A DNA stretch of 64,000 bases from Thalassotalea piscium (GTDB lineage Bacteria; Pseudomonadota; Gammaproteobacteria; Enterobacterales; Alteromonadaceae): the NCBI RefSeq assembly GCF_030295935.1, contig NZ_AP027362.1, positions 186,001 through 250,000 of the forward strand, written 5' to 3'. Made by a program: the position numbers and the translations under genes. Shown here in pieces: positions 1 through 9,157 of this stretch; the first letter of the stretch is position 1; each line of letters opens with the position of its first letter. Below the pieces are notes generated by a model, which saw only the letters and a program-made list of their open reading frames with translations, was not told the origin of the DNA and ran no database searches.

Positions 1-184
1 CTAAAAGACATAATTAATCTGATGAATATACTAACTCTACACTAAGGCACAGCGTATTCTATTTTCTAAGGTCGCCATTTATTGATCTAGTCGAATATTA
101 TTGATGATAGTTATAAAATAATGCATCAACAATCTAGATTCTATAGCGTTTTTACCTCAATATTAGAAAATATGAAGACTTAAT

Positions 185-571
185 ATGGAAAAACATATAA
201 TGCAAAGTAGGGTAGTTTTATTAATAGTGTTACTGATTGGATTGATGGGGTGCACAGAGTCGGTAGATATTCAGCTAGAGCCTGAAGTTCGTATGTATTT
301 TAGTGATAAACCAGCTCAGCCTATCGTTATCAATGATAAAGATGAAGTGTATGTGTCGTTAAACACATGGCTAAATGAGAATAAATCAGATTGGTATGCT
401 ACCTCGGGTCGTTACCCTGGTGGTGTTTACGTAAAGTCTGGAGATCGTGGTATTCAAGTCACCCAAACAAAAGTTATTATCTATTCAACAACCACTAAAG
501 AACCGAGAGCTATATATATTCACGACCTTAAAAGGGGGGAATTAAGCGAAATAGTGAAGCTGGTAAAGTGA
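185..571 (+). CDS. small hypothetical lipoprotein
   Basis: This 128-aa protein has an N-terminal hydrophobic segment ending in a lipobox-like LMGC, so it is probably exported and lipid-anchored. The ATG at 200 gives a cleaner signal peptide (MQSRVV...) and may be the true start; neither start has a strong ribosome binding site. The mature part is about 105 aa, polar, with no motif I recognise. It lies just outside the proposed left end of the Tn7-like element, so it would belong to the flanking chromosome. Confidence 0.55.
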   Translation: MEKHIMQSRVVLLIVLLIGLMGCTESVDIQLEPEVRMYFSDKPAQPIVINDKDEVYVSLNTWLNENKSDWYATSGRYPGGVYVKSGDRGIQVTQTKVIIYSTTTKEPRAIYIHDLKRGELSEIVKLVK

Positions 572-670
572 ATTGATCAGATAAATATTTAGAGGTGAGA
601 CTCTTTGTTGTCGTTACTTATATTGGGCAATAAGTTTAGGAAAGTGTCAGCAGATTAATGCTAAAAAAAG

Positions 671-804
671 TGTGGATCTTCGAATATTTCAAGAATGAGT
701 GATCAGGGATGATAAACCCTATAGACAAGCAAGTGAATTTATTTATGGCTTTTCGTGTCAAACATCATGAGAAAATTGCTCTTATATCTATAAATAACGA
801 GAAT
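671..804 (+). repeat. putative left end of the Tn7-like element with TnsB-type sites
   Basis: TGTGGA at 671-676 matches the right terminus. A degenerate site follows (AAGAATG at about the same distance from the tip as GAGAATG in the right end). Next comes GTGTCA-N6-ATGAGAA at 755-773, identical in 13 fixed positions and spacing to the first right-end site, then ATAAATAACGAGAAT at 790-804, which differs from the right end by one base. All point inward (rightward). The separated spacing resembles a Tn7 left end. The sites are seen in the sequence; their role is inferred. Confidence 0.5.
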
Positions 805-1245
805 ATTACTATCCGATGTTGGAGTTGAGCCAGATATTCATTTAACTTGCCTTTTTATTCAAGCGTCGATTTAAATCTTGCTAGATGGGTGATGAATTAA
901 ATCAAATCTGACAGTCGCAAAAGCCACCACAGCGGTCATTCACGTGAGTGTCTTTTTATGACTTTAAAGTGTGCCGATTGCAGTCGATTTTCAAAAGCTA
1001 ACTTTACATAGATAGTTAATGATTCAATGAAGAATAGTAACCACCTTCACCCTTCATTTAAGATGGTAAAGTTTATTCTTTAACGTAACATGTATTTTTA
1101 TGTTTTTATGCCCTTTAAACCTCATTTTGGTGCCTTTAAGCACCCAAATAACGAAGTTTTAAGTCATTGATATTAAGGTGTTTTTATTGGTGGCTTTTTT
1201 GTGTATTGATGATAATCTTCTCGAATTATCACTTGGAGGGCAATT
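805..1245. other. non-coding stretch upstream of the qnr-like gene
   Basis: No convincing gene is present. It holds one copy of a 17-bp direct repeat (923-939). A short imperfect hairpin GGTGC/GCACC lies about 110 bp before the qnr-like ATG. The AT-rich segment just before that gene ends in GGAGGG 5 nt upstream of the start. I saw no LexA box (CTGT-N8-ACAG). Confidence 0.5.
923..939 (+). repeat. direct repeat copy 1 flanking the qnr/recombinase unit
   Basis: GCCACCACAGCGGTCAT recurs at 2749-2765 with a single C/T difference, in the same orientation. The pair encloses the qnr-like gene and the tyrosine recombinase gene (about 1.8 kb), as expected for core attachment sites of a small recombinase-driven unit. 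That role is inference. Confidence 0.5.
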
Positions 1246-1902
1246 ATGCTAACAACGAACAAAACCTTTATCGACCACGACTTTTCTAACCAAGACCTCA
1301 AAGATATGCACTTTAAGCAGTGTAATTTCTATAACTGTAACTTTAATAGGTCTGATCTAACGGATATCAAATTTATTGAGTGCAACTTTGTCGAGCAAGG
1401 TGTCGATGATGGGTGTCGATTTGATTATGCCAACTTACGAGATGCCAGCTTTAAGGGGTGTAGATTATCTATGTCTAGTTTTATCGGAGCGAATTGCTTA
1501 GGTATTGAATTCAGGGAATGTGACTTGAAAGGTGCTAATTTTTCTAAAGTGAGTTTTGAAAATAAAATATCACGTAATGCATACTTTTGCTCGGCATACA
1601 TCACTGGTTGTAATTTATCTTATGCAAACTTTGCTGGAGTACGCATTGAGAAATGTGACTTATTTGAAAACCGCTGGAGTGGTGCAAATCTTCAAGGTGC
1701 TTCACTTACAAATTCAGACTTAAGCCGAAGTGAGTTTTCAGAAGATGCTTGGGAGCAATTCCAAATGCAAGGCTGCGACTTAACACATACAGAATTAAAT
1801 GGTCTCAACATTCGAAGAGTAAGGCTTGATGGGGTTAAAATTTGTGATTGGCAACAAGAGCAACTGCTAGATAGCTTAGGAGTTATCATATTACCAAGCT
1901 AA
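1246..1902 (+). CDS. qnr: Qnr-family pentapeptide repeat protein
   Basis: At 218 aa it has exactly the usual length of QnrA, QnrS and QnrVC. Repeats of the A/C-[D/N]-[L/F]-X-X kind run through the whole protein. Segments that I recall as conserved in Qnr are nearly unchanged: LRDASFKGC, the region around residue 85 (GIEFRECDLKGANFS), YFCSAYITGCNLSYANF, IEKCDLFENRW, and the C-terminal WQQEQLL that forms the dimer contact. The short insert near residue 55 (VEQGVDDGC) corresponds to the Qnr loop. Qnr proteins are right-handed beta-helix dimers that bind DNA gyrase and topoisomerase IV and protect them from quinolones. GGAGGG 5 nt upstream supports the ATG. Its place inside a transposon, next to a recombinase, is notable because related Vibrio and Shewanella genes are usually plain chromosomal genes. 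Confidence 0.9.
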   Translation: MLTTNKTFIDHDFSNQDLKDMHFKQCNFYNCNFNRSDLTDIKFIECNFVEQGVDDGCRFDYANLRDASFKGCRLSMSSFIGANCLGIEFRECDLKGANFSKVSFENKISRNAYFCSAYITGCNLSYANFAGVRIEKCDLFENRWSGANLQGASLTNSDLSRSEFSEDAWEQFQMQGCDLTHTELNGLNIRRVRLDGVKICDWQQEQLLDSLGVIILPS

Positions 1903-2059
1903 ATAGGCAAACTATTAACTTAAATTTAAGCCTATTAGCTCCTTATGGAGTTAATATTATAAATTGTTCTATACATGTTTTCTAATATCTCAAAGAATAC
2001 ATCAAGTGATAGAAGGTCAATGACAGCAAAGAGCTTAAAGTTCACAATAGACCATACTT

Positions 2060-2084
2060 AGTTCTCCTTTAATAACGGAGAACT
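2060..2084 (+). promoter_or_regulatory. hairpin covering the recombinase ribosome binding site
   Basis: AGTTCTCC (2060-2067) and GGAGAACT (2077-2084) form a perfect 8-bp stem. The right arm contains the only Shine-Dalgarno sequence (GGAG, 2077-2080), 7 nt before the ATG at 2088. Translation of the recombinase could therefore be limited by the RNA fold. The same AGTTC/GAACT core occurs in the hairpin downstream of the gene. Confidence 0.5.
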
Positions 2085-2087
2085 ATC

Positions 2088-2711
2088 ATGTTTACTTTAA
2101 CCGTTTATAAACCATCAGAGCCTTGGAATAAAAACAAAATTGTTGGACAGAAATTACCGCTTAAGCTGCAACAAATTTGGGCAATTCGAATCAGGCTTGA
2201 ATTAGTAAATAATATAAGAGATCTTGCTCTTTTTAACCTTGCTATTGATAGTAAGTTAAGAGGATGCGATTTAGTAACTCTAAAAATAAGAGATATTGCT
2301 CACGGAAAAACTATTCAGTCGAGGGCTATTATTGTTCAACAAAAGACAGGATTACCAGTTCAATTTGAACTTACCGAAAACACTCGTAATTCAGTTCAAA
2401 GTTTAATTACAAATTTTCAACTAAGCTCAAATGATTATTTATTCAAATCTCGTATTCATTCATCAGAACACCTATCAACACGTCAGTATGGAAGGATTGT
2501 TGATGCTTGGGTTTCCATGATTGGTTTAGATCAAACCCAATATGGAACTCATACGATGAGAAGAACGAAGCCATCATTGATATACAAAAAAACTAAAAAT
2601 TTACGAGCGTGCCAATTGTTGCTAGGTCATCGAAAGCTTGAAAGCACTGTCAGGTATTTAGGGATAGAGGTAGATGATGCTCTTGAGATTTCAGAAAGTA
2701 TCGATTCTTAA
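2088..2711 (+). CDS. small tyrosine recombinase (integrase catalytic domain)
   Basis: This 207-aa protein is essentially a lone catalytic domain, lacking the separate N-terminal core-binding domain of XerC/D-type enzymes. Visible active-site residues are Arg in KLRGCDL (near residue 58), Lys in QQKTG (about 86), HTMRR (about 163), the histidine of LLGHRKLEST, and the likely nucleophile Tyr in VRYLGIE. Such enzymes cut and rejoin DNA at short inverted core sites. It follows the qnr-like gene on the same strand, and both are bracketed by a 17-bp direct repeat. Hairpins lie on either side of the gene. The family of short integrases is recognised; the sites it uses here are not known. Confidence 0.85.
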   Translation: MFTLTVYKPSEPWNKNKIVGQKLPLKLQQIWAIRIRLELVNNIRDLALFNLAIDSKLRGCDLVTLKIRDIAHGKTIQSRAIIVQQKTGLPVQFELTENTRNSVQSLITNFQLSSNDYLFKSRIHSSEHLSTRQYGRIVDAWVSMIGLDQTQYGTHTMRRTKPSLIYKKTKNLRACQLLLGHRKLESTVRYLGIEVDDALEISESIDS

Positions 2712-2715
2712 TAAT

Positions 2716-2744
2716 ATGCCAGTTCTACATTTAGGAACTGGCAT
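2716..2744 (+). terminator. hairpin after the recombinase gene (terminator or recombination site)
   Basis: ATGCCAGTTC (2716-2725) pairs perfectly with GAACTGGCAT (2735-2744). There is no T-run after it, so it is a poor intrinsic terminator. It lies 5 nt before the second direct repeat and could instead be part of a recombination site. Confidence 0.4.
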
Positions 2745-2748
2745 CTAC

Positions 2749-2765
2749 GCCACCATAGCGGTCAT
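2749..2765 (+). repeat. direct repeat copy 2 flanking the qnr/recombinase unit
   Basis: GCCACCATAGCGGTCAT, 16 of 17 bases as at 923-939, in the same orientation, just after the hairpin behind the recombinase gene. Confidence 0.5.
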
Positions 2766-2880
2766 AGATATTTTAAATTAAAGCAACAACTCTTCCGACA
2801 ATTACAGGCATAACGCCATTAAATAACACGTTAACTAAAGCAACAGAAAAAACTAATAGATCGAAAAACAATATGTTTTT

Positions 2881-4356
2881 CTATTTTTGTACTGTACCTT
2901 CGAGTTTCTCAATTTGTTCTTTAGCTCTTCTAGACTTGGGAGATATTTTTAAAACTAATCGGTAGTTTTCAATTGCTTTCTTTTTATTGCCAATTTCAGA
3001 CCAAATATCAGCTAAGCTTTCTCTTGCGTTGGGTGAATTAGGGAATTTAGTGGTAAGAAACTCAAAAGCGGGAATTGAAGATTCCGCCCCACTACCATAC
3101 CTAATCGCATATGCCCGATACAGTAAAAAACGCTCTATCAGTGCTTCATCACCATCGAAAATATTCGACACTGCTTTGTAAACTTCTATTAGACCCTTAT
3201 CATTTTTTTCTAAAATGTTACTTAAAAATTGTTCTTTTATGGCTGCCATTTCAAATTTGTCAGGATCAACAATTGCCATTAAACTATCTGCCAACACATC
3301 AGTCCAAACATCATAGGCATTGCCATTAGTCGCATAGACAAGTGTATAATTATCTGTGCTATCTTTGGGATTAAAATAATGGCGTAGCTTTACATGATTA
3401 CCACCATCATGGCCAAAATGATAATATCCGTCCTCAAAATCGTACTCAAATCCAAATGCATAACGTCCTTTCTTTCCGTCAGCCAGCTTCATCGGTTGCC
3501 ACAATTGCTTTAAAGTTTTTTGACTGACAAATTTGCCAGTGACGAGTGCGGTCATAAATGTTGCAAGGTCTTCGGGAGTTGAATAAAGTGCAGAATGTGA
3601 AAATGTATATTCTGGCCAATCAATATTCATATTCTTTCTAATCTTGCCGTTAACCCCACGATAGCTAGTAACATGGTTATTGATGATATCTTTTGCACTT
3701 GTATGCCCTGTATTTTTTAATCCTAAAGGGTTAATGATTTCCTCCGCCACTAATGCTTGATAAGTATTACCTGTCTTAGCTTCTATAATTGCAGAGAGTA
3801 GGAGAAAATTTGTATTGTTATAGCTGTTTTTTGTGCCTATCTCAAAATGTTCAGGTTCATCAATAAGAGACAAGAAAACTTCTTTTTTGGTTGGTAAAAA
3901 AATGCCATTTTTCATTGCTATATCAAAATAACGGGGAATACCAGATGTGTGGCTTAATAAGTGTTCTACAGTAACAGACTGCCATTGTTTTGGGAGATAG
4001 GGTAAATATGTGCGTATTGAGTTTTTAAGATCAACACTCCCTTTCTCAACTTGTTGCATCATTAGCACACTCGTTAATAACTTGGTAATAGAATAACTAG
4101 GGAAAATGTGTTTTTCGGTAATATCAACATTTAGTTCGATGTTAGCGACCCCATGCAGACCTCGATAAAGTATTTGATGATTCTTTAGAATTAAAACCGA
4201 CTGGCCAACGACCCCATACCTTTCATTATTTATCGCCAATTGTTGGTTAAGTGATGTATACATAGAAAGTGGTATTTCTTCCAATGCGTTGGCTGAATTA
4301 CAATTGATTAAAATAAATAATGAAGTTGTGAACAAGACGGAGAATAAATATTTCAT
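2881..4356 (-). CDS. secreted serine hydrolase (beta-lactamase/class C fold) with C-terminal TPR
   Basis: This 491-aa protein begins with a signal peptide of about 24 residues. The beta-lactamase/transpeptidase-like domain shows the SxxK motif (S89-ITK92), a YNN motif near residue 182 and the HDG motif (GHDGG) near 336, the usual catalytic set for class C-like esterases, D-aminopeptidases and PBP-like hydrolases. From about residue 380 it changes to helical TPR-like repeats (NARESLADIWSEIGNKKKAIENYRLVLKISP). The substrate cannot be read from sequence; true AmpC activity is not implied. It is a single gene between the recombinase unit and tniQ, on the same strand as the tns genes but 254 bp away, so probably independent cargo. 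Confidence 0.85.
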   Translation of the reverse strand: MKYLFSVLFTTSLFILINCNSANALEEIPLSMYTSLNQQLAINNERYGVVGQSVLILKNHQILYRGLHGVANIELNVDITEKHIFPSYSITKLLTSVLMMQQVEKGSVDLKNSIRTYLPYLPKQWQSVTVEHLLSHTSGIPRYFDIAMKNGIFLPTKKEVFLSLIDEPEHFEIGTKNSYNNTNFLLLSAIIEAKTGNTYQALVAEEIINPLGLKNTGHTSAKDIINNHVTSYRGVNGKIRKNMNIDWPEYTFSHSALYSTPEDLATFMTALVTGKFVSQKTLKQLWQPMKLADGKKGRYAFGFEYDFEDGYYHFGHDGGNHVKLRHYFNPKDSTDNYTLVYATNGNAYDVWTDVLADSLMAIVDPDKFEMAAIKEQFLSNILEKNDKGLIEVYKAVSNIFDGDEALIERFLLYRAYAIRYGSGAESSIPAFEFLTTKFPNSPNARESLADIWSEIGNKKKAIENYRLVLKISPKSRRAKEQIEKLEGTVQK

Positions 4357-4610
4357 CGTTTTCCTTGGTAAATGATTAAAGTCGTTAATTAGATGAAGTA
4401 AGTAACTAAGAGGTTTAAGACTGTAAAATATTAATATTTCATTTGCTCTTTTTTACAGTATTACACATACGAAATATAATCTGAATCTACTTTGAATACT
4501 CTATGATTAATACCCATAAAAAGGTATAAACTTCAATTTTATATAGAAATTTTGAACGACAGGTTTGAGCTTATTGCGGTCTGTTAGGTTTTGTAAAGCT
4601 GTGATATTTA

Positions 4611-6284
4611 TTAAAGTACTAATTCAAGCTGCTCTTGTTTGTCCCATGTTGTATAAACCTTTGCCATTAAAAAGTCTTGTAAACCTTGTGTCTTTTTGAA
4701 GATGAATGGTGGAATATCTGCTTTGAACCCTGCTTGATGCAGACTACTTAGTACCTTTCCTCGGCTAGCATTGTTTAGAGCTGACCAACGTTCAATACAG
4801 GTGTAATTCGCTAGAAACTGGGCAATTGAAGCACCAGCAATCATATGTTTGTTTTTGGTGCTCGGTAGCTCTACAAGCACGCCTTGTTTAGCTAACATTA
4901 GTACTTGGTTACGAGGAATGCATAAAATGTTTTTAGCGCGTGTTAATGAAATTGAATGCTCATTTTTTAAATATGTAGTTTCTAGGTGATTGGCAATTAC
5001 TTTTTCGTTTATTGATATTGCCTCAACTAGTGTTTCAGCAGCGGAATTAATGTGAATCGGTAATTCATATAAGTAGATTTGCATGATGAAATCATCAGTT
5101 GTCATGGTGAACGTTTTCATCAGGTCAGTTGGACTAGTTAGTGGTGTTGTGTTTGCAATATTTTCAGAGTTTATTTTTACTGATTGCTTAATAAAGTCAG
5201 TAGTATCAATGAAACTAAACCGTCCACGACCTACGGGTGCTAATGATGAAATCGACGGGATTTTAAATATCCTTCTCGTTAGCTCTAAACTACAGCCTGT
5301 CATTTGAGAAAAACCATGCTGGTCGAGTTGATGTATAAGGCTAATATCAGCAGCTTTCATGCTTAAATCTGTTACCGAGTTATTTCGAGCATTGCAGCTA
5401 GTAAATTGATGAGAAGGAAGAAAATTGGTTAAAGGCGATACATTGCAAAGGCTTGGCTTTATAGCGTTTACCAGCCAGTTCAGGTGCAGCTTTTGCTGCA
5501 ACGTTATTAGTGGATAGAAAACTGCGTTACTACCAAAAACTTCATAATCACTTCTCACATGCGCCATTGAATGACACCAATCCTCAATAACATTTCTGTC
5601 AGTTAACATGTCATATGCTTGGGTAGACAGTTTGGTCCAGTCAACGTTACACTTTGGTAGCTGCTTAATACCGTGATGTACAGAGTCGTATGGTCTTAAA
5701 GCTCTCATACAAGCAGTTAAGAGATCTTCTAAAAAATCGGCTTGCGCTTGTCCATTTAAGCGATAGAAATGAAGTACATGATCAGGAGCAACTTGTTGTT
5801 CTTGTTGATGAGCAATTTCAGCCCAAGATGCAAAACAATTACTGCACCCATATTCTAATAGTTCTTGATCCCACTTGAATTTTTCACCACAACAGCAATG
5901 AGTCATTAACTTCAAATTATGCTTCGGGCAGTGTGTGATCGGATATAGTTGCCATTGAGTATTGGTTAAACTTTTCTCAGCTAGGCATGATGGACACACA
6001 TGAGGGTGTGTATCCATCATTGGTTTTACGCCTATCCGGTTTGATTGTGATTTCGTTTCAGCGATATGTATCGGTGAAAACACCGACACATCTTCTATAT
6101 CAACTAATTTTTTTACAAAGTCCAAAAGGCTAGCATCACTGCTTTCGATACAAATGTTTTTATCACCCTTATGCTCAGTAAAAAGACGTTTTACACTGTC
6201 ATAATCATTGGCACTAGATAATCTAACGATAAAACTTCGAATGCTCTCTAAAGGCTTTGGAGCAAGACTAGTCATTAGTTCCAC
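4611..6284 (-). CDS. tniQ: TniQ/TnsD-family target-selection protein
   Basis: This 557-aa protein starts at a GTG (6284-6282) whose G is shared with the TAG stop of tnsC, so the two are translationally coupled. The TniQ N-terminal domain (SLAPKPLESIRSFIVRLSS) is followed by a zinc-binding region: CPSC near residue 93, CPKH, CCCG, and GCSNC near 152. The length and long C-terminal region fit TnsD-like proteins that bind a fixed chromosomal attachment site and recruit TnsC. It closes the tnsA-B-C-tniQ operon. No tnsE homologue and no Cas genes follow, so site-specific insertion is expected; the site is probably the sRNA/engB region at the right end. Confidence 0.9.
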   Translation of the reverse strand: MELMTSLAPKPLESIRSFIVRLSSANDYDSVKRLFTEHKGDKNICIESSDASLLDFVKKLVDIEDVSVFSPIHIAETKSQSNRIGVKPMMDTHPHVCPSCLAEKSLTNTQWQLYPITHCPKHNLKLMTHCCCGEKFKWDQELLEYGCSNCFASWAEIAHQQEQQVAPDHVLHFYRLNGQAQADFLEDLLTACMRALRPYDSVHHGIKQLPKCNVDWTKLSTQAYDMLTDRNVIEDWCHSMAHVRSDYEVFGSNAVFYPLITLQQKLHLNWLVNAIKPSLCNVSPLTNFLPSHQFTSCNARNNSVTDLSMKAADISLIHQLDQHGFSQMTGCSLELTRRIFKIPSISSLAPVGRGRFSFIDTTDFIKQSVKINSENIANTTPLTSPTDLMKTFTMTTDDFIMQIYLYELPIHINSAAETLVEAISINEKVIANHLETTYLKNEHSISLTRAKNILCIPRNQVLMLAKQGVLVELPSTKNKHMIAGASIAQFLANYTCIERWSALNNASRGKVLSSLHQAGFKADIPPFIFKKTQGLQDFLMAKVYTTWDKQEQLELVL

Positions 6285-7255
6285 TATGCTTTCTCCTTGC
6301 CTTTATTTTTGGACTTTCCTTTGCCCTTTAGTAGTAGCTTTGTGAGGCCAACTTCAACTTGGGCTAATGTTGCAGAAAAAGGATTAAACAATAGTTCAGT
6401 ATCTTCTGGCTGAAACTCGACATAAGCTTTTGCTAGAACCTCCTGTGTGATTGCCTTCGTGCTACCAGCAATTTCTATGGCTTCCATGAATAATGGCGTT
6501 AAAAAACCAAACAAACCTCCTGTTGCTGCAAAAAGGCGCTTAAGCATACCTTCTGATGTTAGGTTAACCTCACACTCAAGAATTACTTGATACTGCTTAA
6601 CGAGAGATTTCCAGTGTTCAGTACCTACTTCATACGGCGCTAGAACATGGAGGCGACGATTTCGACGAAACAGTTGTCTTTCATGTTTGAATCGAGTTTT
6701 TCCTGTCAACAATGACTTACTGCTTTCCATACCTACACACACTACTGGAATTCTAGTATCAGTCATGATGGTTTTAATTGCGTCAGCCGCATGTTGAATT
6801 GATATACTTGAGGACTCTCGTGTTAAGTGTTGAGTTTCATCAATAATAATCAGTTCAGTTTTCGCTGCGATTAATCGCGATACCAATCTACCTTGTATAT
6901 TCTCCTCGGTTCCTGAAATAGTCTTTAGCTCAGTTAGGTTTCTTAACAATCGAGATACCATCACTTTCGACGTAGCCTTTTCGGGCAAACTTGCATAGAG
7001 CACAGGAACAATTTTCTGACCATCTTCAATATATCGCGGGGATTCTTCAACATATTGCTCTGATAACCACGACTTACCGCTCCCAGATTCACCAATAAAT
7101 GACATTGATTGAACACATTTAGTACCACGAGTTGCCCGGCAGCGGTCAAACTTCTGCTTGATAATAGTAATGTCTGGCGTTTTAATTTTTCGCTCTAAAA
7201 ACACCAAGGAATCATCAAGTAGTTCACAATCATTTGCCGCCTGTAATTTAGTCAT
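6284..7255 (-). CDS. tnsC: TnsC-type AAA+ regulator of transposition
   Basis: The Walker A motif GESGSGKS (residues 55-62) and Walker B LIIIDETQHL identify the AAA+ ATPase that links target choice (TniQ) to the TnsA/TnsB transposase. I place the start at 7255 (323 aa). AAGGAG lies 9 nt upstream there, whereas the longer frame to 7339 would overlap tnsB by about 70 bp. The true start therefore sits 13 bp after the tnsB stop codon, with its Shine-Dalgarno right beside that stop. The basic C-terminal tail (KGKGKSKNKGKEK) is unusual and may contact DNA. Confidence 0.9.
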   Translation of the reverse strand: MTKLQAANDCELLDDSLVFLERKIKTPDITIIKQKFDRCRATRGTKCVQSMSFIGESGSGKSWLSEQYVEESPRYIEDGQKIVPVLYASLPEKATSKVMVSRLLRNLTELKTISGTEENIQGRLVSRLIAAKTELIIIDETQHLTRESSSISIQHAADAIKTIMTDTRIPVVCVGMESSKSLLTGKTRFKHERQLFRRNRRLHVLAPYEVGTEHWKSLVKQYQVILECEVNLTSEGMLKRLFAATGGLFGFLTPLFMEAIEIAGSTKAITQEVLAKAYVEFQPEDTELLFNPFSATLAQVEVGLTKLLLKGKGKSKNKGKEKA

Positions 7256-7268
7256 ATCGATAGTCTCC

Positions 7269-9155
7269 TTATTCATCATCAACTCCAAATCCATCTGTTG
7301 CATTTCGTTCTGTTTCGGTAATAGTGCTAGTTGCTGCATGGTCTTCCTCTAGTTCTTTAGTGGTATTTTCAATAATTTCTGAATCTTGAATTAAGGTGTC
7401 AGATTCAACATGAGTGCCGTTGATACGACGAACACGGTTTTGAGCCTGAGCTTGTCTTGCTGACATCGGGACGGGTGCATTAGCACTATCAATTTGTTTA
7501 GTTTGTGATTTCAAAAAACTAAATCCTTGGTCGCGTTTTACATCATCAACATTAGGAACTTCAATCATGATCCCATCACTGATTACCGTAATTGCAGAAG
7601 CATCAAAGTCATCAATTAACACCTCCATTTTGCATGAACGGCTGCCAGAGTTTTTTAATTTACGAGTGATAATTTCTTTTAGCTCATGACTATGAAAGCG
7701 TTGACCTCTATGGGCTATACCACCAGAAACTGAACAAGTTAATGTTTTTGCATTACCGCGAAGCATTAATCGGTCATCGAAATCAGCTAGCGTGATAACT
7801 TCTTCTTCATCAATATGGTTATTCCACATTTCATAGGGTGTAAATCCATTGATGCCGCGATTACCTGTGTGGTGATAAACATTTTGAATATAGTCTTCGA
7901 ACATCAGCATAAATTCACTAACACTGAGTTTTGCAGCTTGCTTCAATGTTTGTTCTGTAACTTTCACTTCACTTTTCTTACCAAGATAGCCATCTAAATT
8001 TTTGAAAAAAGCTTGGCGCATAGTGCCTATAGCCCGCTCCACATGGGGCTTTTCGTCGGCTCTTCTAGAACGACATCTCACGATATCTGAACCTATAGCG
8101 TTAAGAAACTTTGCAGTCATCTCAGCTCGATAACCCGCACCATTATCAAATACATAGCAAAGACCAATACCTGACATGGGATTTTTCTCTGGATCGTCTT
8201 TAAGGCGCATAGAGTGAGCTAGTGAATGAATAACAGCCGCGGCAGATTCTTTTGTATGACCTACTTGTACTGCATACCCTAAAATTGCACGACTAAAGAC
8301 ATCCATAACAAGAAAAATTGTGACTTTGCCAGCGTATGTACCGTCTTCATTAAGTAAGCCAATATTTATTTCACAAGCATCACACTCAATGCGTTCAAGA
8401 GGGAATGAAGTCTTATAGACTTTAAGTGCAGCACGATTCTCATTTTCAGCATACTTCTTACCATAACGAGCTAAGTCCACTTCATATTTAGACAAGCCTT
8501 TGATGTAGCGTCTAAAGGTTGAAAGTGACGGAATAGAAAAACCTTCCAATTCTCGCTTACCTTTTGCAAACGCTATCTGAAGCTGTTTGTAAGCAAACAC
8601 CACCGTTGGGCGACTCGTTTTCAGATAATGTTTTTTGATAACTTTATCCATCACTTCTTGAACTTCATCTACAACGCGAAAGCCTTGATCTTCTTTTAAC
8701 GCCACCTGAAGGCGCATATCTTTGCCATCGATTAAATAACGTGAAAACCAAGCATGCACTGTTTTCCATGCAGGTTTTTTGGGGTGCTGTTTTTGTATTT
8801 TTTTAAATACAGAATCAACGACTCTCTCTGGAACTCCCGCGGTACAAGGATTTTCAACTTGGTCAAATGCTTCACAGTAAGCTAAGCGTCTATCATGCTC
8901 TTTTTGCTGTTTTTTGGTTAAGCTAACCACGCAACGTAAGTGAACGGGTGCAGCCATCAAATGAAGTTTTTTCTCATTGGCTGCGGCTTTTAACTCTAAC
9001 GTTGGGTAGTGTCGATGTTCACCGTTAGCAAATTTAACCAAAGTGACTTCTTGGTTGGCAAATTGAACAATACCGTGGCGGCCAGCAAGTTTAATTGACT
9101 GACCATTGCTAAGGTTAATTGATTGGTCGCTAGTAAGTGAGATTGCAGTATTCAT
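7269..9155 (-). CDS. tnsB: TnsB-type DDE transposase
   Basis: The 628-aa protein has an N-terminal DNA-binding part and an integrase-type (rve) core with the catalytic triad D259 (ECDACE), D337 (VFDNGAGYR) and E373 (PHVERAIG). The spacing of 35 residues between D337 and E373 is the canonical DD35E. A Mu-transposase-like beta-barrel follows (around MLRGNAKTLTCSVSGGI). TnsB binds the repeated sites at the ends and joins the 3' strands to target. AGGAG lies 10 nt before the ATG, and tnsB begins 2 bp after tnsA ends. Confidence 0.95.
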   Translation of the reverse strand: MNTAISLTSDQSINLSNGQSIKLAGRHGIVQFANQEVTLVKFANGEHRHYPTLELKAAANEKKLHLMAAPVHLRCVVSLTKKQQKEHDRRLAYCEAFDQVENPCTAGVPERVVDSVFKKIQKQHPKKPAWKTVHAWFSRYLIDGKDMRLQVALKEDQGFRVVDEVQEVMDKVIKKHYLKTSRPTVVFAYKQLQIAFAKGKRELEGFSIPSLSTFRRYIKGLSKYEVDLARYGKKYAENENRAALKVYKTSFPLERIECDACEINIGLLNEDGTYAGKVTIFLVMDVFSRAILGYAVQVGHTKESAAAVIHSLAHSMRLKDDPEKNPMSGIGLCYVFDNGAGYRAEMTAKFLNAIGSDIVRCRSRRADEKPHVERAIGTMRQAFFKNLDGYLGKKSEVKVTEQTLKQAAKLSVSEFMLMFEDYIQNVYHHTGNRGINGFTPYEMWNNHIDEEEVITLADFDDRLMLRGNAKTLTCSVSGGIAHRGQRFHSHELKEIITRKLKNSGSRSCKMEVLIDDFDASAITVISDGIMIEVPNVDDVKRDQGFSFLKSQTKQIDSANAPVPMSARQAQAQNRVRRINGTHVESDTLIQDSEIIENTTKELEEDHAATSTITETERNATDGFGVDDE

Positions 9156-9157
9156 AA

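Noticed and set aside
1140-1245. LexA-controlled promoter upstream of the qnr-like gene, as in some qnr genes
   Set aside because: No CTGT-N8-ACAG was found.
4595-4610. AAAGC followed by TGT just beyond tniQ, as an alternative left end
   Set aside because: It matches the right flank bases but no TnsB-type sites follow inward, and the end would lie inside the tniQ stop region.
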